Below, piece by piece: positions 32,726 to 40,994 of a stretch of 51,626 nt of DNA. The notes beneath the pieces were generated by a model, which worked only from the letters and a program-made list of their open reading frames with translations, did no database searches and was not told where the DNA came from. Made by a program: the position numbers and the translations under genes. The number at the start of each line of letters is the position of its first letter. Position 1 is the stretch's first letter. Source of the stretch: Asaia bogorensis (GTDB lineage Bacteria > Pseudomonadota > Alphaproteobacteria > SHVZ01); assembly GCA_945897335.1 (NCBI GenBank), contig CAMDFP010000004.1, positions 1 to 51,626 of the forward strand. Reading direction: 5' to 3'.

Positions 32726-32843
32726 GAAACACTCCTCTTGGTGGGGGAGGCCGAGCGGGCCGAAGAATTTCTCGATGTGAATCCGGTAGCGGACGCGATA
32801 ATCCCTGTCCAGTTGCACCGCCGCGGTGAGGAATAGACGGACG

Positions 32844-33635
32844 ATGCTGACCCGGATTCATGCAGAAGGGGCGTCAGACCTCCTGTGGTCGCACTGGCAG
32901 GAGGGCCGCCGGTTGGCCGAGTTGCCGGCCCAGCTCCGCCCGGCGACGCGCGCCGAGGGCTATGCGATCCAGGCCGAGTTGGAGAAGCGGAGCGGCTTAC
33001 CGCTCTTCGGCTGGAAGATCGCCGCGACCAGCGTCGCCGGCCAGAAGCACATCAACGTCGAAGGGCCTCTGGCCGGACGCATCCTAGCTGAGCGCGTCCG
33101 CGACGCAGCAGCGCCGCTGCCATTCGGCGCGAACGCCATGAAGGTGGCGGAGGCGGAATTCGCCTTCCGCTTTGCGCGCGACCTGCCGCCCCGCGCCAAG
33201 CCCTACGCCGTCGCCGAGGTTCTGGACGCGGTCGCAACCCTGCATCCAGCGATCGAGGTACCGGACTCGCGCTACGACGACTTCGTCAAGGTCGGCGCCG
33301 CACAGCTGATCGCCGACAATGCCTGCGCGCACGACTTCGTTCTGGGAGCGGCGACTTCGGCGGACTGGCGGTCGATGGACCTGGTCGAGCATCAGGTCAA
33401 AGGCATCGTCGCCGGCAAGCTGGAACGGGATGGCAAGGGCGCCAATGTGCTGGGCGATCCGCGTGTGGCGCTGACCTGGCTCGCCAACGAGCTTTCCGGC
33501 CTCGGCATCACGCTGGGATCGGGGCAGGTGGTGACCACCGGCACCTGCGTGATCCCGCTGCCGATCGCGCCCGGCGACGAGGTGCTGGCCGACTTCAGCG
33601 TGCTCGGCCGCCTCGCCATCCGCTTCGCAAAATAG
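32844..33635 (+). CDS. 2-keto-4-pentenoate hydratase-like enzyme (MhpD/fumarylacetoacetase-like fold)
   Basis: Protein of 263 residues. GYAIQAELEKRSGLPLFGWKIAAT, VAEAEFAFRFARDLP with acidic metal ligands, LHPAIEVPDSRY and the C-terminal TTGTCVIPLPIAPGDEVLADF all fit the hydratase/decarboxylase group of meta-cleavage pathways. It would hydrate a 2-hydroxy-dienoate or decarboxylate an oxalocrotonate-like compound. ATG 32844 is used; GAGGA lies about 10 bases upstream. It is divergent from the family 5 binding protein gene. The attenuator promoter of the next gene begins 8 bases after its stop, so it is not the main promoter source for that gene. Confidence 0.85.
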   Translation: MLTRIHAEGASDLLWSHWQEGRRLAELPAQLRPATRAEGYAIQAELEKRSGLPLFGWKIAATSVAGQKHINVEGPLAGRILAERVRDAAAPLPFGANAMKVAEAEFAFRFARDLPPRAKPYAVAEVLDAVATLHPAIEVPDSRYDDFVKVGAAQLIADNACAHDFVLGAATSADWRSMDLVEHQVKGIVAGKLERDGKGANVLGDPRVALTWLANELSGLGITLGSGQVVTTGTCVIPLPIAPGDEVLADFSVLGRLAIRFAK

Positions 33636-33642
33636 CGCCGCC

Positions 33643-33671
33643 TTGCCATCATTCCGCGACACCGCTAAGGT
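33643..33671 (+). promoter_or_regulatory. Promoter of the DAHP synthase leader
   Basis: TTGCCA (33643-33648) and TAAGGT (33666-33671) are separated by 17 bp. The -35 is five of six to consensus and the -10 is weak. The expected start, 6-7 bases beyond the -10, falls at about 33678, the A of the first leader AUG, so the leader message may have no 5' UTR. Confidence 0.55.
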
Positions 33672-33677
33672 GGACGC

Positions 33678-33755
33678 ATGATGAAGATGCGGCCGGCAGC
33701 CGGCGCTCTCTATTTTGCGCGATACTTTACCCGCTGGTACGGACCGGCGGCTTAA
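33678..33755 (+). CDS. Aromatic-rich leader peptide of the DAHP synthase attenuator
   Basis: A 25-codon ORF ending in TAA at 33753-33755, containing Tyr12-Phe13, Tyr16-Phe17 and Trp20-Tyr21: six aromatic codons in ten positions (33711-33740). This is the hallmark of a leader peptide whose translation senses charged aromatic tRNAs. Starts at 33678, 33681 and 33687 are in frame; AGGTGG (33668-33673) could serve as Shine-Dalgarno if transcription begins upstream, but the promoter suggests a leaderless start. The last codons encode GlyProAlaAla and contain the GGCGGCTT repeat used in the antiterminator. The peptide itself probably has no enzymatic role. Confidence 0.85.
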   Translation: MMKMRPAAGALYFARYFTRWYGPAA

Positions 33756-33810
33756 GGCTCGCGCTCACGCGTAAACCCGAAGCCGCCCTTCCGAGGCGGC
33801 TTTTGTGTTT
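33746..33810 (+). terminator. Attenuator: antiterminator and intrinsic terminator of class II DAHP synthase
   Basis: Segment 2 is GGCGGCTT (33746-33753), segment 3 is AAGCCGCC (33780-33787) and segment 4 is GGCGGCTT (33795-33802), followed by a T-rich run (33801-33810). Segments 3 and 4 form a perfect 8-bp terminator stem with a 7-base loop. Segment 2 is identical to segment 4 and can form the same 8 bp with segment 3, giving the antiterminator. Segment 2 overlaps the end of the leader ORF and its stop, so a ribosome that finishes the leader would cover it and favour termination. A ribosome stalled at Tyr/Phe/Trp codons would leave it free and favour readthrough. Confidence 0.85.
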
Positions 33811-33873
33811 CTAGGGACATTCCCCGCACGAATTCCGCCGACGAAGACGCGGCCTCTCGAACAGGAGGTCGGC

Positions 33874-35262
33874 ATGACGTCGAACAATTGGTCGCCCGCG
33901 GGCTGGAGATCGAATCCGATCCGGCAGGCCCCGACCTACCCGGATGCCTCCGCGCTCGCAGCAACCGAAGACGCGCTGCGACGATCGCCGCCGCTGGTCT
34001 TCGCCGGCGAGGTCCGAAACCTGAAGGCGGCGCTGGCGCGCGTCGCCAAGGGCGAGGCCTTCCTGTTGCAGGGCGGCGACTGCGCCGAAAGCTTCGAGCA
34101 GTTCTCCGCCGATGGCATCCGCGACACCTTCAAGGTGCTGCTGCAGATGGCGGTGGCGCTGACCTTCGGCGGCGCCTCGCCGGTGGTGAAGGTCGGCCGC
34201 GTCGCCGGCCAGTTCGCCAAGCCGCGCAGCGAGAACATGGAGACCGTCGGCGGCACGAGCCTGCCCAGCTACCGCGGCGACATCATCAACGGCCACGCCT
34301 TCGACGAGGCGTCCAGAACGCCCGATCCGGCGCGGATGCTGAAGGCCTACAGCCAGTCGGCATCGACGCTGAACCTGCTCAGGGCCTTCGCCCAGGGCGG
34401 CTTCGCCGATCTCGCACGCGTGCACCAATGGACGCTCGAATTCGTCGCCAACTCGCCCCAGGGCGTTCGCTACGAGCGGCTGGCCGGCCGCATCGGCGAG
34501 GCCCTGGCCTTCATGGCCGCCTGCGGCGTGTCGTCGACGTCGGTGTCGCAGCTCGCCCAGACCGATTTCTACACCAGCCACGAAGCCCTGCTGCTGCCCT
34601 ACGAGGAGGCGCTGACCCGCGTCGATAGCCTGACCGGCGACTGGTACGACTGCTCGACCCATCTGCCCTGGATCGGCGAGCGCACGCGCCAGCTCGACGG
34701 CGCCCATATCGCCTTCTGCCAGGGGATCAAGAACCCGGTCGGCGTCAAGGTCGGGCCGACGATGACGGCGGACGAGGTCATCCGCCTGATCGACGCGCTC
34801 AACCCGGAGAACGAGTCCGGGCGGCTGACGCTCATCATCCGCATGGGCGCCGACAAGGTCGGTGCGGTGCTGCCAGGGCTGGTGCGCGCGGTCGAGCGCG
34901 AGGGCCGCAATGTGGTGTGGTCATGCGATCCCATGCACGGCAACAGGATCAAGACGCCGGGCGGCTACAATACCCGGCCCTTCGACCGCATCCTGGCCGA
35001 GGTCCGCGCCTTCTTCGACGTGCATCGGGCCGAGGGCACGCATGCCGGCGGCATCCATGTCGAGATGACCGGTCAGGACGTGACCGAATGCGTCGGCGGC
35101 GCCCAGGCGATCAGCGAAGCCCGGCTCGGCGACCGCTACCACACGCAATGCGACCCGCGCCTCAACGGCTCCCAGGCGCTCGAGCTCGCCTTCCTGCTGG
35201 CCGAGGAGCTGAAGGCCGAGCGCGACATGCGGGGGACCTCGTTGGCGGCCGTCGCTGACTAG
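33874..35262 (+). CDS. aroG: 3-deoxy-7-phosphoheptulonate synthase, class II (DAHP synthase)
   Basis: Cytoplasmic enzyme of 462 residues, the usual class II length, condensing phosphoenolpyruvate and erythrose 4-phosphate in the first step of the shikimate pathway. Metal ligands are visible as Cys in [11 protein letters not shown], His in [10 protein letters not shown], Glu in [10 protein letters not shown] and Asp in [11 protein letters not shown]. The [14 protein letters not shown] motif binds phosphoenolpyruvate. Start ATG 33874 follows an excellent AGGAGGT. Transcription reaches it only past the terminator at 33780-33810, so expression should respond to aromatic amino acid supply. Some genomes call this gene aroF; the symbol is a class II convention. 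Confidence 0.95.
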   Translation: MTSNNWSPAGWRSNPIRQAPTYPDASALAATEDALRRSPPLVFAGEVRNLKAALARVAKGEAFLLQGGDCAESFEQFSADGIRDTFKVLLQMAVALTFGGASPVVKVGRVAGQFAKPRSENMETVGGTSLPSYRGDIINGHAFDEASRTPDPARMLKAYSQSASTLNLLRAFAQGGFADLARVHQWTLEFVANSPQGVRYERLAGRIGEALAFMAACGVSSTSVSQLAQTDFYTSHEALLLPYEEALTRVDSLTGDWYDCSTHLPWIGERTRQLDGAHIAFCQGIKNPVGVKVGPTMTADEVIRLIDALNPENESGRLTLIIRMGADKVGAVLPGLVRAVEREGRNVVWSCDPMHGNRIKTPGGYNTRPFDRILAEVRAFFDVHRAEGTHAGGIHVEMTGQDVTECVGGAQAISEARLGDRYHTQCDPRLNGSQALELAFLLAEELKAERDMRGTSLAAVAD

Positions 35263-35399
35263 TGGCCCAGGACGGTCTCCCACCCGGTTGCTCGCGTGTG
35301 TCGGGCCTGCCAGAGTGAGGCGACAGGCCGGCAGCGACCGCCGTTCCGGCATCCCAGGGTTCATGCGAAGCTACTTCCGCTACCGGCAAGGAGAGCACC

Positions 35400-36986
35400 A
35401 TGGCCGACGGTTCGATGATCACGCGCACGCTTGCAGCCGCTTTGATGGGAGCGACGATCCTGGCTTCGCCGGCCGTGGCGCAGCCGAAGACGCTCATCGT
35501 CGCGCCACATGCCGAACCCAAGGTGTTCGACCCGCACCAGACCGGCGTCAACATCACGACCATGCACGCCGCCATGATCTACGACCAGTTGTTCGGCTGG
35601 GACGAGAAGATGGCCGCACAGCCGCAGGCCGTCGGCAACCACACCGTCTCGCCCGACAAGCTGACCTACACCTTCACGCTCCGGCCCGGCCAGGTCTTCC
35701 ATGACGGCACGCCGGTCACGACCAAGGACGTGATCGCGACGCTGACCCGCACGCTGAAGCGCGACACCCAGATCCAAAAACTGGCCGAAGCCATCGCCAG
35801 CATGGAGCGCGTCGACGACAAGACCTTCTTGGTCAAGCTGAAGGAGCCCTTCGGCTTCGTCGAGCACCTGATCGGCGGTTCCAACAACGTCGCCGGCGGC
35901 ATCATGCGCGAGAAGGAGGCGATGACCGATCCCTTTACGCCGATCAACGAATACATCGGCTCCGGTCCCTACAAGTTCAGCCGCGCCGAATGGGCCCCGG
36001 GCTCGAAGATCGTCTACGAGAAGCACGCGGCCTATCAACCGCGTTCGGAGCCGGCATCGGCGATGTCCGGCGGCAAGGTCGCGCGCATGGATCGCATCGA
36101 GTGGCGGATCATTCCGGATCAGTCGGTCGCCATGGCCGCGCTGCGCGCCGGCGAGATCGACTTCCTCGACGCGCCGCCGATCGACCTGGTCAACACGGTG
36201 GTCAACAACCCCGACATCGTCGTCGGCGAGGTTTGGCCGATCGAGAACCAGGGCGTGTTCCGGATGAACCAGATACATCCGCCCTTCAACAACCTGAAGG
36301 CCCGGCTCGCGGTGGCGTATGCGGTCAACCAGGTCGATTACATGACCGCCGGCGTCGGCGACAAGCGCTACTGGCGCGAATGCTACGCCTATTGGCTCTG
36401 CAGCAGCCCGAACGGCACCGAGGCCGGTTCCGAGCCGTTCCGCAAGCCCGACCTTGAGAAGGCGCGCCAGCTGGTCAAGGAATCCGGCGTCGGCAACGTG
36501 CCCGTCGTCATCATCGGCGGCAGCGACGTGCCGATGTACAACGCCATGAGCCTGCTGACGGCCGAGATGCTGAAGAAGATCGGCTTCACCGTCGACCTGC
36601 AGCTCTCGGACTGGGGGAGCGTCGCCGCACGGCGCGCCAAGAAGGACCCGCCAGGCCAGGGCGGCTGGAACATGTTCCACACCTCTGCCAACGGCGCGCA
36701 GCTGACCAGCCCGATGACCAGCCCGTCGACGATCATGACCTGCGACGGCAAGAACTTCGTGGGCTGGCCCTGCGACGAAGTCGTCGAGAAGATGCGCGAC
36801 CAGTACATCAAGGAGACCGATCCCAAGAAGCAGCAGGAGCTGGTCGAAGCCATGCACAAGCGGCTCTGGGAGGTGATTCCCTACGTGCCGCTCGGCCAGT
36901 TCAAGCAGCCCTTCCTCTGGCGGAAGAACGTCTCGGGCGTGCTGAAGGCCAACACGCTGGTGTTCTGGAACATCACCAAGAGCTGA
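35400..36986 (+). CDS. ABC transporter substrate-binding protein, family 5
   Basis: Periplasmic binding protein of 528 residues with a signal peptide (TLAAALMGATILASPAVAQ). Family 5 blocks include PKVFDPHQTGVNITTMHAAM, KLTYTFTLRPGQVFHDGTPV and a C-terminal FLWRKNVSGVLKANTLVFWN. ATG 35400 follows AAGGAG. It is a paralogue of the protein at 31145-32725 and, like it, has no permease or ATPase gene next to it; the neighbours are hydrolases, starting 2 bases after its stop. The ligand might be an ester or peptide-like compound handled by those hydrolases (inference). Confidence 0.92.
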   Translation: MADGSMITRTLAAALMGATILASPAVAQPKTLIVAPHAEPKVFDPHQTGVNITTMHAAMIYDQLFGWDEKMAAQPQAVGNHTVSPDKLTYTFTLRPGQVFHDGTPVTTKDVIATLTRTLKRDTQIQKLAEAIASMERVDDKTFLVKLKEPFGFVEHLIGGSNNVAGGIMREKEAMTDPFTPINEYIGSGPYKFSRAEWAPGSKIVYEKHAAYQPRSEPASAMSGGKVARMDRIEWRIIPDQSVAMAALRAGEIDFLDAPPIDLVNTVVNNPDIVVGEVWPIENQGVFRMNQIHPPFNNLKARLAVAYAVNQVDYMTAGVGDKRYWRECYAYWLCSSPNGTEAGSEPFRKPDLEKARQLVKESGVGNVPVVIIGGSDVPMYNAMSLLTAEMLKKIGFTVDLQLSDWGSVAARRAKKDPPGQGGWNMFHTSANGAQLTSPMTSPSTIMTCDGKNFVGWPCDEVVEKMRDQYIKETDPKKQQELVEAMHKRLWEVIPYVPLGQFKQPFLWRKNVSGVLKANTLVFWNITKS

Positions 36987-36988
36987 CG

Positions 36989-37780
36989 ATGAAGGGCTAC
37001 GAGACGCTCGGCATCGCCGCCGATCCTGCGCGGATCCGTGCCTTCGTTCGGGGCACGGGTCCGACGGTGGTGATGCTGGCTGGCATGGGGCGACCGCCGG
37101 GCGATCTCGAAGCCTTTGGCAAGACCATCGCCGATGCCGGCTACCGCGTCGCCCTGACCGAGTATCGCGGCATCGGCGAGAGTACGGGGCCGCTCGGCAA
37201 CATCACCTTCCACGATCTGGCGAAGGACGTGGCGGCGGTGATCGACAGGGTCGGCGGCGCGCCGGTGGCCCTGGTCGGCCATGCCTTCGGCAACCGCATC
37301 TGCCGGACGGTGGCCGCCGACCGGCCGGACCTGGTGACGTGCGTGGTGATGCTCGGGGCCAGCGGCAAGGTGCAACCGAGCGCCGAGGTGGCAGCAGCGA
37401 TCAAGGTCGCGCAATCGATGCACCTGCCGCGCAAGGACCGCGAGGCCGCCGTACGGCTCGCCTGGTTCGGACCCGGACGCGACATCTCGGGCTGGCTCGA
37501 CGAGAATTGGTCGCAACCCTTCATCCAGGGCGCGCTCAAGGCGGCGGACGCGACGCCGCTAGCCGAGTTCTGGACGGCCGGCAAGGCGCCTATCCTGATC
37601 GTCCAGGGCTTGGCCGACGTCTCGGCGCCGCCTGAGAACGGCCGGCTGCTCAAGGAAGAGGTCGGCGAGCGGGCGACCCTGATCGAGCTCGAAGGCGTCG
37701 GCCACTCGCTGCCGGTGGAGGCGCCCGAGGAGGTGGCGGCTCCGGTCCTCGGATACCTGGCCCGGCATCTCAAGCGATAG
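36989..37780 (+). CDS. Alpha/beta hydrolase-fold protein with nucleophile Ser replaced by Ala
   Basis: Protein of 263 residues with an alpha/beta hydrolase layout: oxyanion region MLAGMGRPPGD, then the nucleophile elbow LVGHAFGNR, where the expected GxSxG reads G-H-A-F-G (Ala99, codon GCC at 37283-37285). The Asp (GLADVSAP, D210) and His (GVGHSLP, H239) of the triad are kept. It cannot use the usual Ser nucleophile, so it may be a non-hydrolytic relative, use a different mechanism, or bind ligand. The gene starts 2 bases after the binding protein stop and is probably in its operon. Confidence 0.75.
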   Translation: MKGYETLGIAADPARIRAFVRGTGPTVVMLAGMGRPPGDLEAFGKTIADAGYRVALTEYRGIGESTGPLGNITFHDLAKDVAAVIDRVGGAPVALVGHAFGNRICRTVAADRPDLVTCVVMLGASGKVQPSAEVAAAIKVAQSMHLPRKDREAAVRLAWFGPGRDISGWLDENWSQPFIQGALKAADATPLAEFWTAGKAPILIVQGLADVSAPPENGRLLKEEVGERATLIELEGVGHSLPVEAPEEVAAPVLGYLARHLKR

Positions 37781-37857
37781 CGTACCGCTGCCGGCGGAAC
37801 TCGCTTGAAACCGGGGTCCGTCCGTGGACGCTTGTGGCGATCCAGGGGAGGACGCGC

Positions 37858-39615
37858 GTGACCAGCCAGCATCGGGACCAGCCCTTCCGCCTCATGCTGC
37901 ATCGGAAGATCCCGATGCGAGACGGCGTCGAGCTCTCGGCCGACATCTACCTGCCGAATCCCGGCGACGGCCGCTATCCCACCCTGCTGCTGCGCACGAT
38001 CTATCACAGCAAGGACCCGCGCTATGTGCGCTGGGCCGTCGGCTTCGTGAAGGCGGGATACGCCGTGGTGCTGCAGGATTGCCGCGGCCGCCATGATTCC
38101 GATGGCACCTGGGACCCGTATATCTGCGAGGTGCCGGACGGCTACGACACTCATGAGTGGATCGGCAGGCAGCCCTGGAGCACCGGCCGCATCGGCACCT
38201 TCGGCGTCTCCTATCCGGGATTCACCCAGAGCTGCCCTGCGCCCGACGGCAGCAAGCATCTGCAGGCGCTGGTGCCGATCGCTTCCCAGCAGGACAACTT
38301 CGGCCATCATCGCTGCGACGGACTGATCGCCTGGGCCAACACCGTCTTCTTCCCCAACATGATCGGCCGCACCATGCAGGGCGAGGCGCTGGCGCAGCTC
38401 GACCTGCAGGCGATCCAGCGCCGCCTGCCGCTGCACGATGTCTGGGACGACATCGGCGACTGCGCCTATGTGCGGGACGTGGTTACGAACGAGGCCTATG
38501 GACACTTCTGGTCCAACTACTCCTTGCGTCACCGCTACGACAAGGTCGAGGTGCCGTCCTACTTCATGACCGGCTGGTACGACTCTCTCCTGAACGAGAC
38601 GATCAAGGTCTTCCAGGGCTGGCGCAAGCACGCACGGTCGCCGGAGGCGCGGCGGCTGACCAAGATCATCATCGGGCCCTGGAGCCACCAGGTCGCGCCC
38701 TGGGGCCGGCCGCAGCCGGGATACCAGGTGGAGCCGGACGGCGCCTTCGACGCCGCCGTTTTCGGCCCACAGGCGCAGATGGACATCGTCGCCGAGCATC
38801 TCCGCTGGTACGACGCGCGCCTCAAGGACGTGAAGAACGGCATGGACGAGGAGCCGCCGCTCCACCTGTTCGTCATGGGCGAGAACGCCTGGCGCTTCGA
38901 AAGCGAATGGCCGCTGGCCCGCACCCGCTGGACCGACTTCTATCTCCACGCCGATGGCGGGCTCAGCCGCGACAAGCCGGGGGCCAGGGAGACACCCGAC
39001 CGCTTCCGCTACGACCCGAACGATCCGGTGCCGACCTGGGGCGGCAGCTACCAGATGAAGGACCTGGGCGGACCGAAGGATCGCCGCAAGCTCGAGGAGC
39101 GCACCGACGTGCTGGTCTACACCACGCCGCCGCTCGACCAGGATGTCGAGGTGACCGGGCCGGTGACGGCGACGATCTGGGCCCAGTCCTCGGCGCTCGA
39201 CACCGACTTCACCGCCTCGCTGATCGACGTCTATCCGGATGGCCGCGCCATCCTGCTCACCGACGGCATCTGCCGCGCCCGCTTCCGCAAGGCTGCCGAC
39301 GGATGGACGCCCGAGGATCTGCGCCAGGGCAAGGCGCCCTACGAGCGGCTTTACGAGCCGGGTTTCGTCCCGGAGATGCTGACACCGGGAACGCCGGCCG
39401 AGTTCAAGATCGACCTGTGGTCGACCTCGAACCTGTTCAGGAGGGGCCACCGCATCCGGGTCGAGATCTCGTCTTCGAACTTCCCGCGCTATGATCGGAA
39501 CCTGAACACCGGCGGCCGCGTCGGCTTCGAAGCCAAGGGCCAGCCTGCCGATCAGGCCGTGCATCATGACGACCGGATGCCGTCCCGCATCACACTTCCG
39601 GTCATTCCGCGCTAA
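37858..39615 (+). CDS. CocE/NonD family hydrolase (X-Pro dipeptidyl-peptidase-like)
   Basis: Protein of 585 residues. The alpha/beta hydrolase triad is complete: Ser in GVSYPGFTQS, Asp in MTGWYDSLLNET and His in IIGPWSHQV. The C-terminal beta-sandwich of the CocE family follows (LVYTTPPLDQDVEVTGPVTA, FDLWSTSNLFRRGHRIRVEI-like block and NTGG). The family includes cocaine esterase, amino-acid ester hydrolases and glutaryl-7-ACA acylases; the substrate here is unknown. The GTG at 37858 is chosen for GGGGAGGA six bases upstream. No signal peptide. The dioxygenase gene follows after 16 bases. Confidence 0.88.
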   Translation: MTSQHRDQPFRLMLHRKIPMRDGVELSADIYLPNPGDGRYPTLLLRTIYHSKDPRYVRWAVGFVKAGYAVVLQDCRGRHDSDGTWDPYICEVPDGYDTHEWIGRQPWSTGRIGTFGVSYPGFTQSCPAPDGSKHLQALVPIASQQDNFGHHRCDGLIAWANTVFFPNMIGRTMQGEALAQLDLQAIQRRLPLHDVWDDIGDCAYVRDVVTNEAYGHFWSNYSLRHRYDKVEVPSYFMTGWYDSLLNETIKVFQGWRKHARSPEARRLTKIIIGPWSHQVAPWGRPQPGYQVEPDGAFDAAVFGPQAQMDIVAEHLRWYDARLKDVKNGMDEEPPLHLFVMGENAWRFESEWPLARTRWTDFYLHADGGLSRDKPGARETPDRFRYDPNDPVPTWGGSYQMKDLGGPKDRRKLEERTDVLVYTTPPLDQDVEVTGPVTATIWAQSSALDTDFTASLIDVYPDGRAILLTDGICRARFRKAADGWTPEDLRQGKAPYERLYEPGFVPEMLTPGTPAEFKIDLWSTSNLFRRGHRIRVEISSSNFPRYDRNLNTGGRVGFEAKGQPADQAVHHDDRMPSRITLPVIPR

Positions 39616-39631
39616 CCCGACGGAGACGAGC

Positions 39632-40396
39632 ATGCTGACCAAGACGAATCTCGCCGACTATGCCGAGAACGGCTACGTCATCCCCGACTTCCGGGTGCCG
39701 ATGGACATCATCGAAGACATCAGGCGCGACCACGACCGGCTGATCCAGCGCCACCCGCAATTCGTCGACTACTGCCCGAGCGTGCTCGCCTACGACACCA
39801 CCTTCCTCAACTACGCCCGCATCCCGGCGATCGTCGACATGGTCGAGCAGATCCTGGGTCCGGATTTCGCGCTCTGGAACTCGAGCTTCTTCGCCAAGCC
39901 GGCCTTCAAGGGCCGGAAGACGCCCTGGCATCAGGACGGCGAGTACTGGCCCATCCGCCCGATCGCCACATGCACGGTGTGGATCGCGGTCGACCCCTCG
40001 ACCAGGGAGAATGGTTGCCTTCGCATCATCAAGGGTTCGCACAAGGAGAAGCGCCTGTTCCAGCACGCCCAGAACGACGCGACCAACCTGACGCTGAACC
40101 AGGAGCTCAACCCGGCCGAGTATAATGAGAAGGATGCGGTCGACCTCGTCCTCGAATGCGGCCAGGTCTCGCTGCACGACGTGTTCCTGATCCACGGCTC
40201 GGAAGCCAACACCTCGCCCAACCCCAGGCGCGGCATGACGCTCCGCTACATGCCGACGACCTCGGTCTTCGACCGCGACCTCGCCGACCGTCAGATGGCC
40301 GCAAAGAACCTGAAGACCGGCCACTCCCAGCGCACCCTGTTCCTGATGCGCGGCGGCGACAAGAGCGGCCGGAACGACTTCCGCGTGAGGCTGTAG
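39632..40396 (+). CDS. Phytanoyl-CoA dioxygenase family (PhyH) Fe(II)/2-oxoglutarate enzyme
   Basis: Cytoplasmic protein of 254 residues. The iron triad is H100 and D102 in WHQDGEYW and H188 in FLIHGSEANTS; R200 (NPRRGMTLR) would bind 2-oxoglutarate. KGSHKEKRLF is also typical. It hydroxylates an unknown substrate with O2 and 2-oxoglutarate. ATG 39632 is preceded by CGGAGA. It is the last of the tight run binding protein, alpha/beta protein, CocE and PhyH. Confidence 0.9.
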   Translation: MLTKTNLADYAENGYVIPDFRVPMDIIEDIRRDHDRLIQRHPQFVDYCPSVLAYDTTFLNYARIPAIVDMVEQILGPDFALWNSSFFAKPAFKGRKTPWHQDGEYWPIRPIATCTVWIAVDPSTRENGCLRIIKGSHKEKRLFQHAQNDATNLTLNQELNPAEYNEKDAVDLVLECGQVSLHDVFLIHGSEANTSPNPRRGMTLRYMPTTSVFDRDLADRQMAAKNLKTGHSQRTLFLMRGGDKSGRNDFRVRL

Positions 40397-40613
40397 CGCT
40401 TTCACCCCGCGGGTGGCCATGTCGTCGCGCGGGCGCCGGTTCCGGCTTACGTCAGGCGCGGCGACATCGCTCGCGGCGGATGTTCGAAATCATCATCGGG
40501 CACTCCTGATGACGGAAAGCTTCGCACCGAACGTCCAGGCGATCCATTCCATATCCCGGCCGCATTCGACGGTTTTCATCTACGCTGGAACGGCTTCTTC
40601 AGAGGAGGATTCG
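40397..40613. other. Intergenic region before the VOC gene
   Basis: A 217-bp stretch without a recognisable gene. It has an AGAGGAGG Shine-Dalgarno at its right end for the ATG at 40614. I see no convincing promoter or terminator hairpin with a T-tract. Confidence 0.5.
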
Positions 40614-40994
40614 ATGACCTGGAAGCATGGCCATTTTCATTGGAACGAGCTGATGACGCGTGACGCCGAGCGCGCGAAGGCCTTCTATGCCAAGATTATC
40701 TGCTGGAGCTTCGAGTCGATGACGGCAGCCGATGGCGGTACCTACTGGGTCGCGAGCCTCGACGGACGGCCGGTCGCCGGCATCTTCGACCTCAGCGGAC
40801 CGAAATTCGCGGGCGTGCCCGAGAGCTGGATGGCCTATCTCGCCGTCGACGACGTCGACAAGCGTGTGAAGGCGGCGGTCGCCGCCGGCGCCACACTCAT
40901 GCGCCCGATCTTCGACGTCCCCCATGTCGGCCGCATCGCCATCCTCTCCGAGCCCGGCGGCGCCGGCATCGGCTGGATGACGCCGGCGTCCTAG
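40614..40994 (+). CDS. VOC (glyoxalase/bleomycin resistance-like) domain protein
   Basis: Small protein of 126 residues with a single VOC module: GHFHWNELMTRDAERAKAFYAKIICWSFE at the N-terminus, and a second half VPESWMAYLAVDDVDKRVKAAVAAGATLMRPIFDVPHVGRIAILSEPGGAGIGWM. The HWNEL/AFY and C-terminal pattern matches the group often annotated as glyoxalase-like or hydroxylase-like. Metal-ligand residues cannot be confirmed. ATG 40614 follows AGAGGAGG. Its TAG stop shares the CTAG with the convergent CoA-transferase stop. Confidence 0.85.
   Translation: MTWKHGHFHWNELMTRDAERAKAFYAKIICWSFESMTAADGGTYWVASLDGRPVAGIFDLSGPKFAGVPESWMAYLAVDDVDKRVKAAVAAGATLMRPIFDVPHVGRIAILSEPGGAGIGWMTPAS

Noticed and set aside
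35263-35399. Inverted repeat GGCCTG...CAGGCC as a terminator after the DAHP synthase gene
   Set aside because: The 6-bp stem has a 14-base loop and no T-tract, so termination is not supported.
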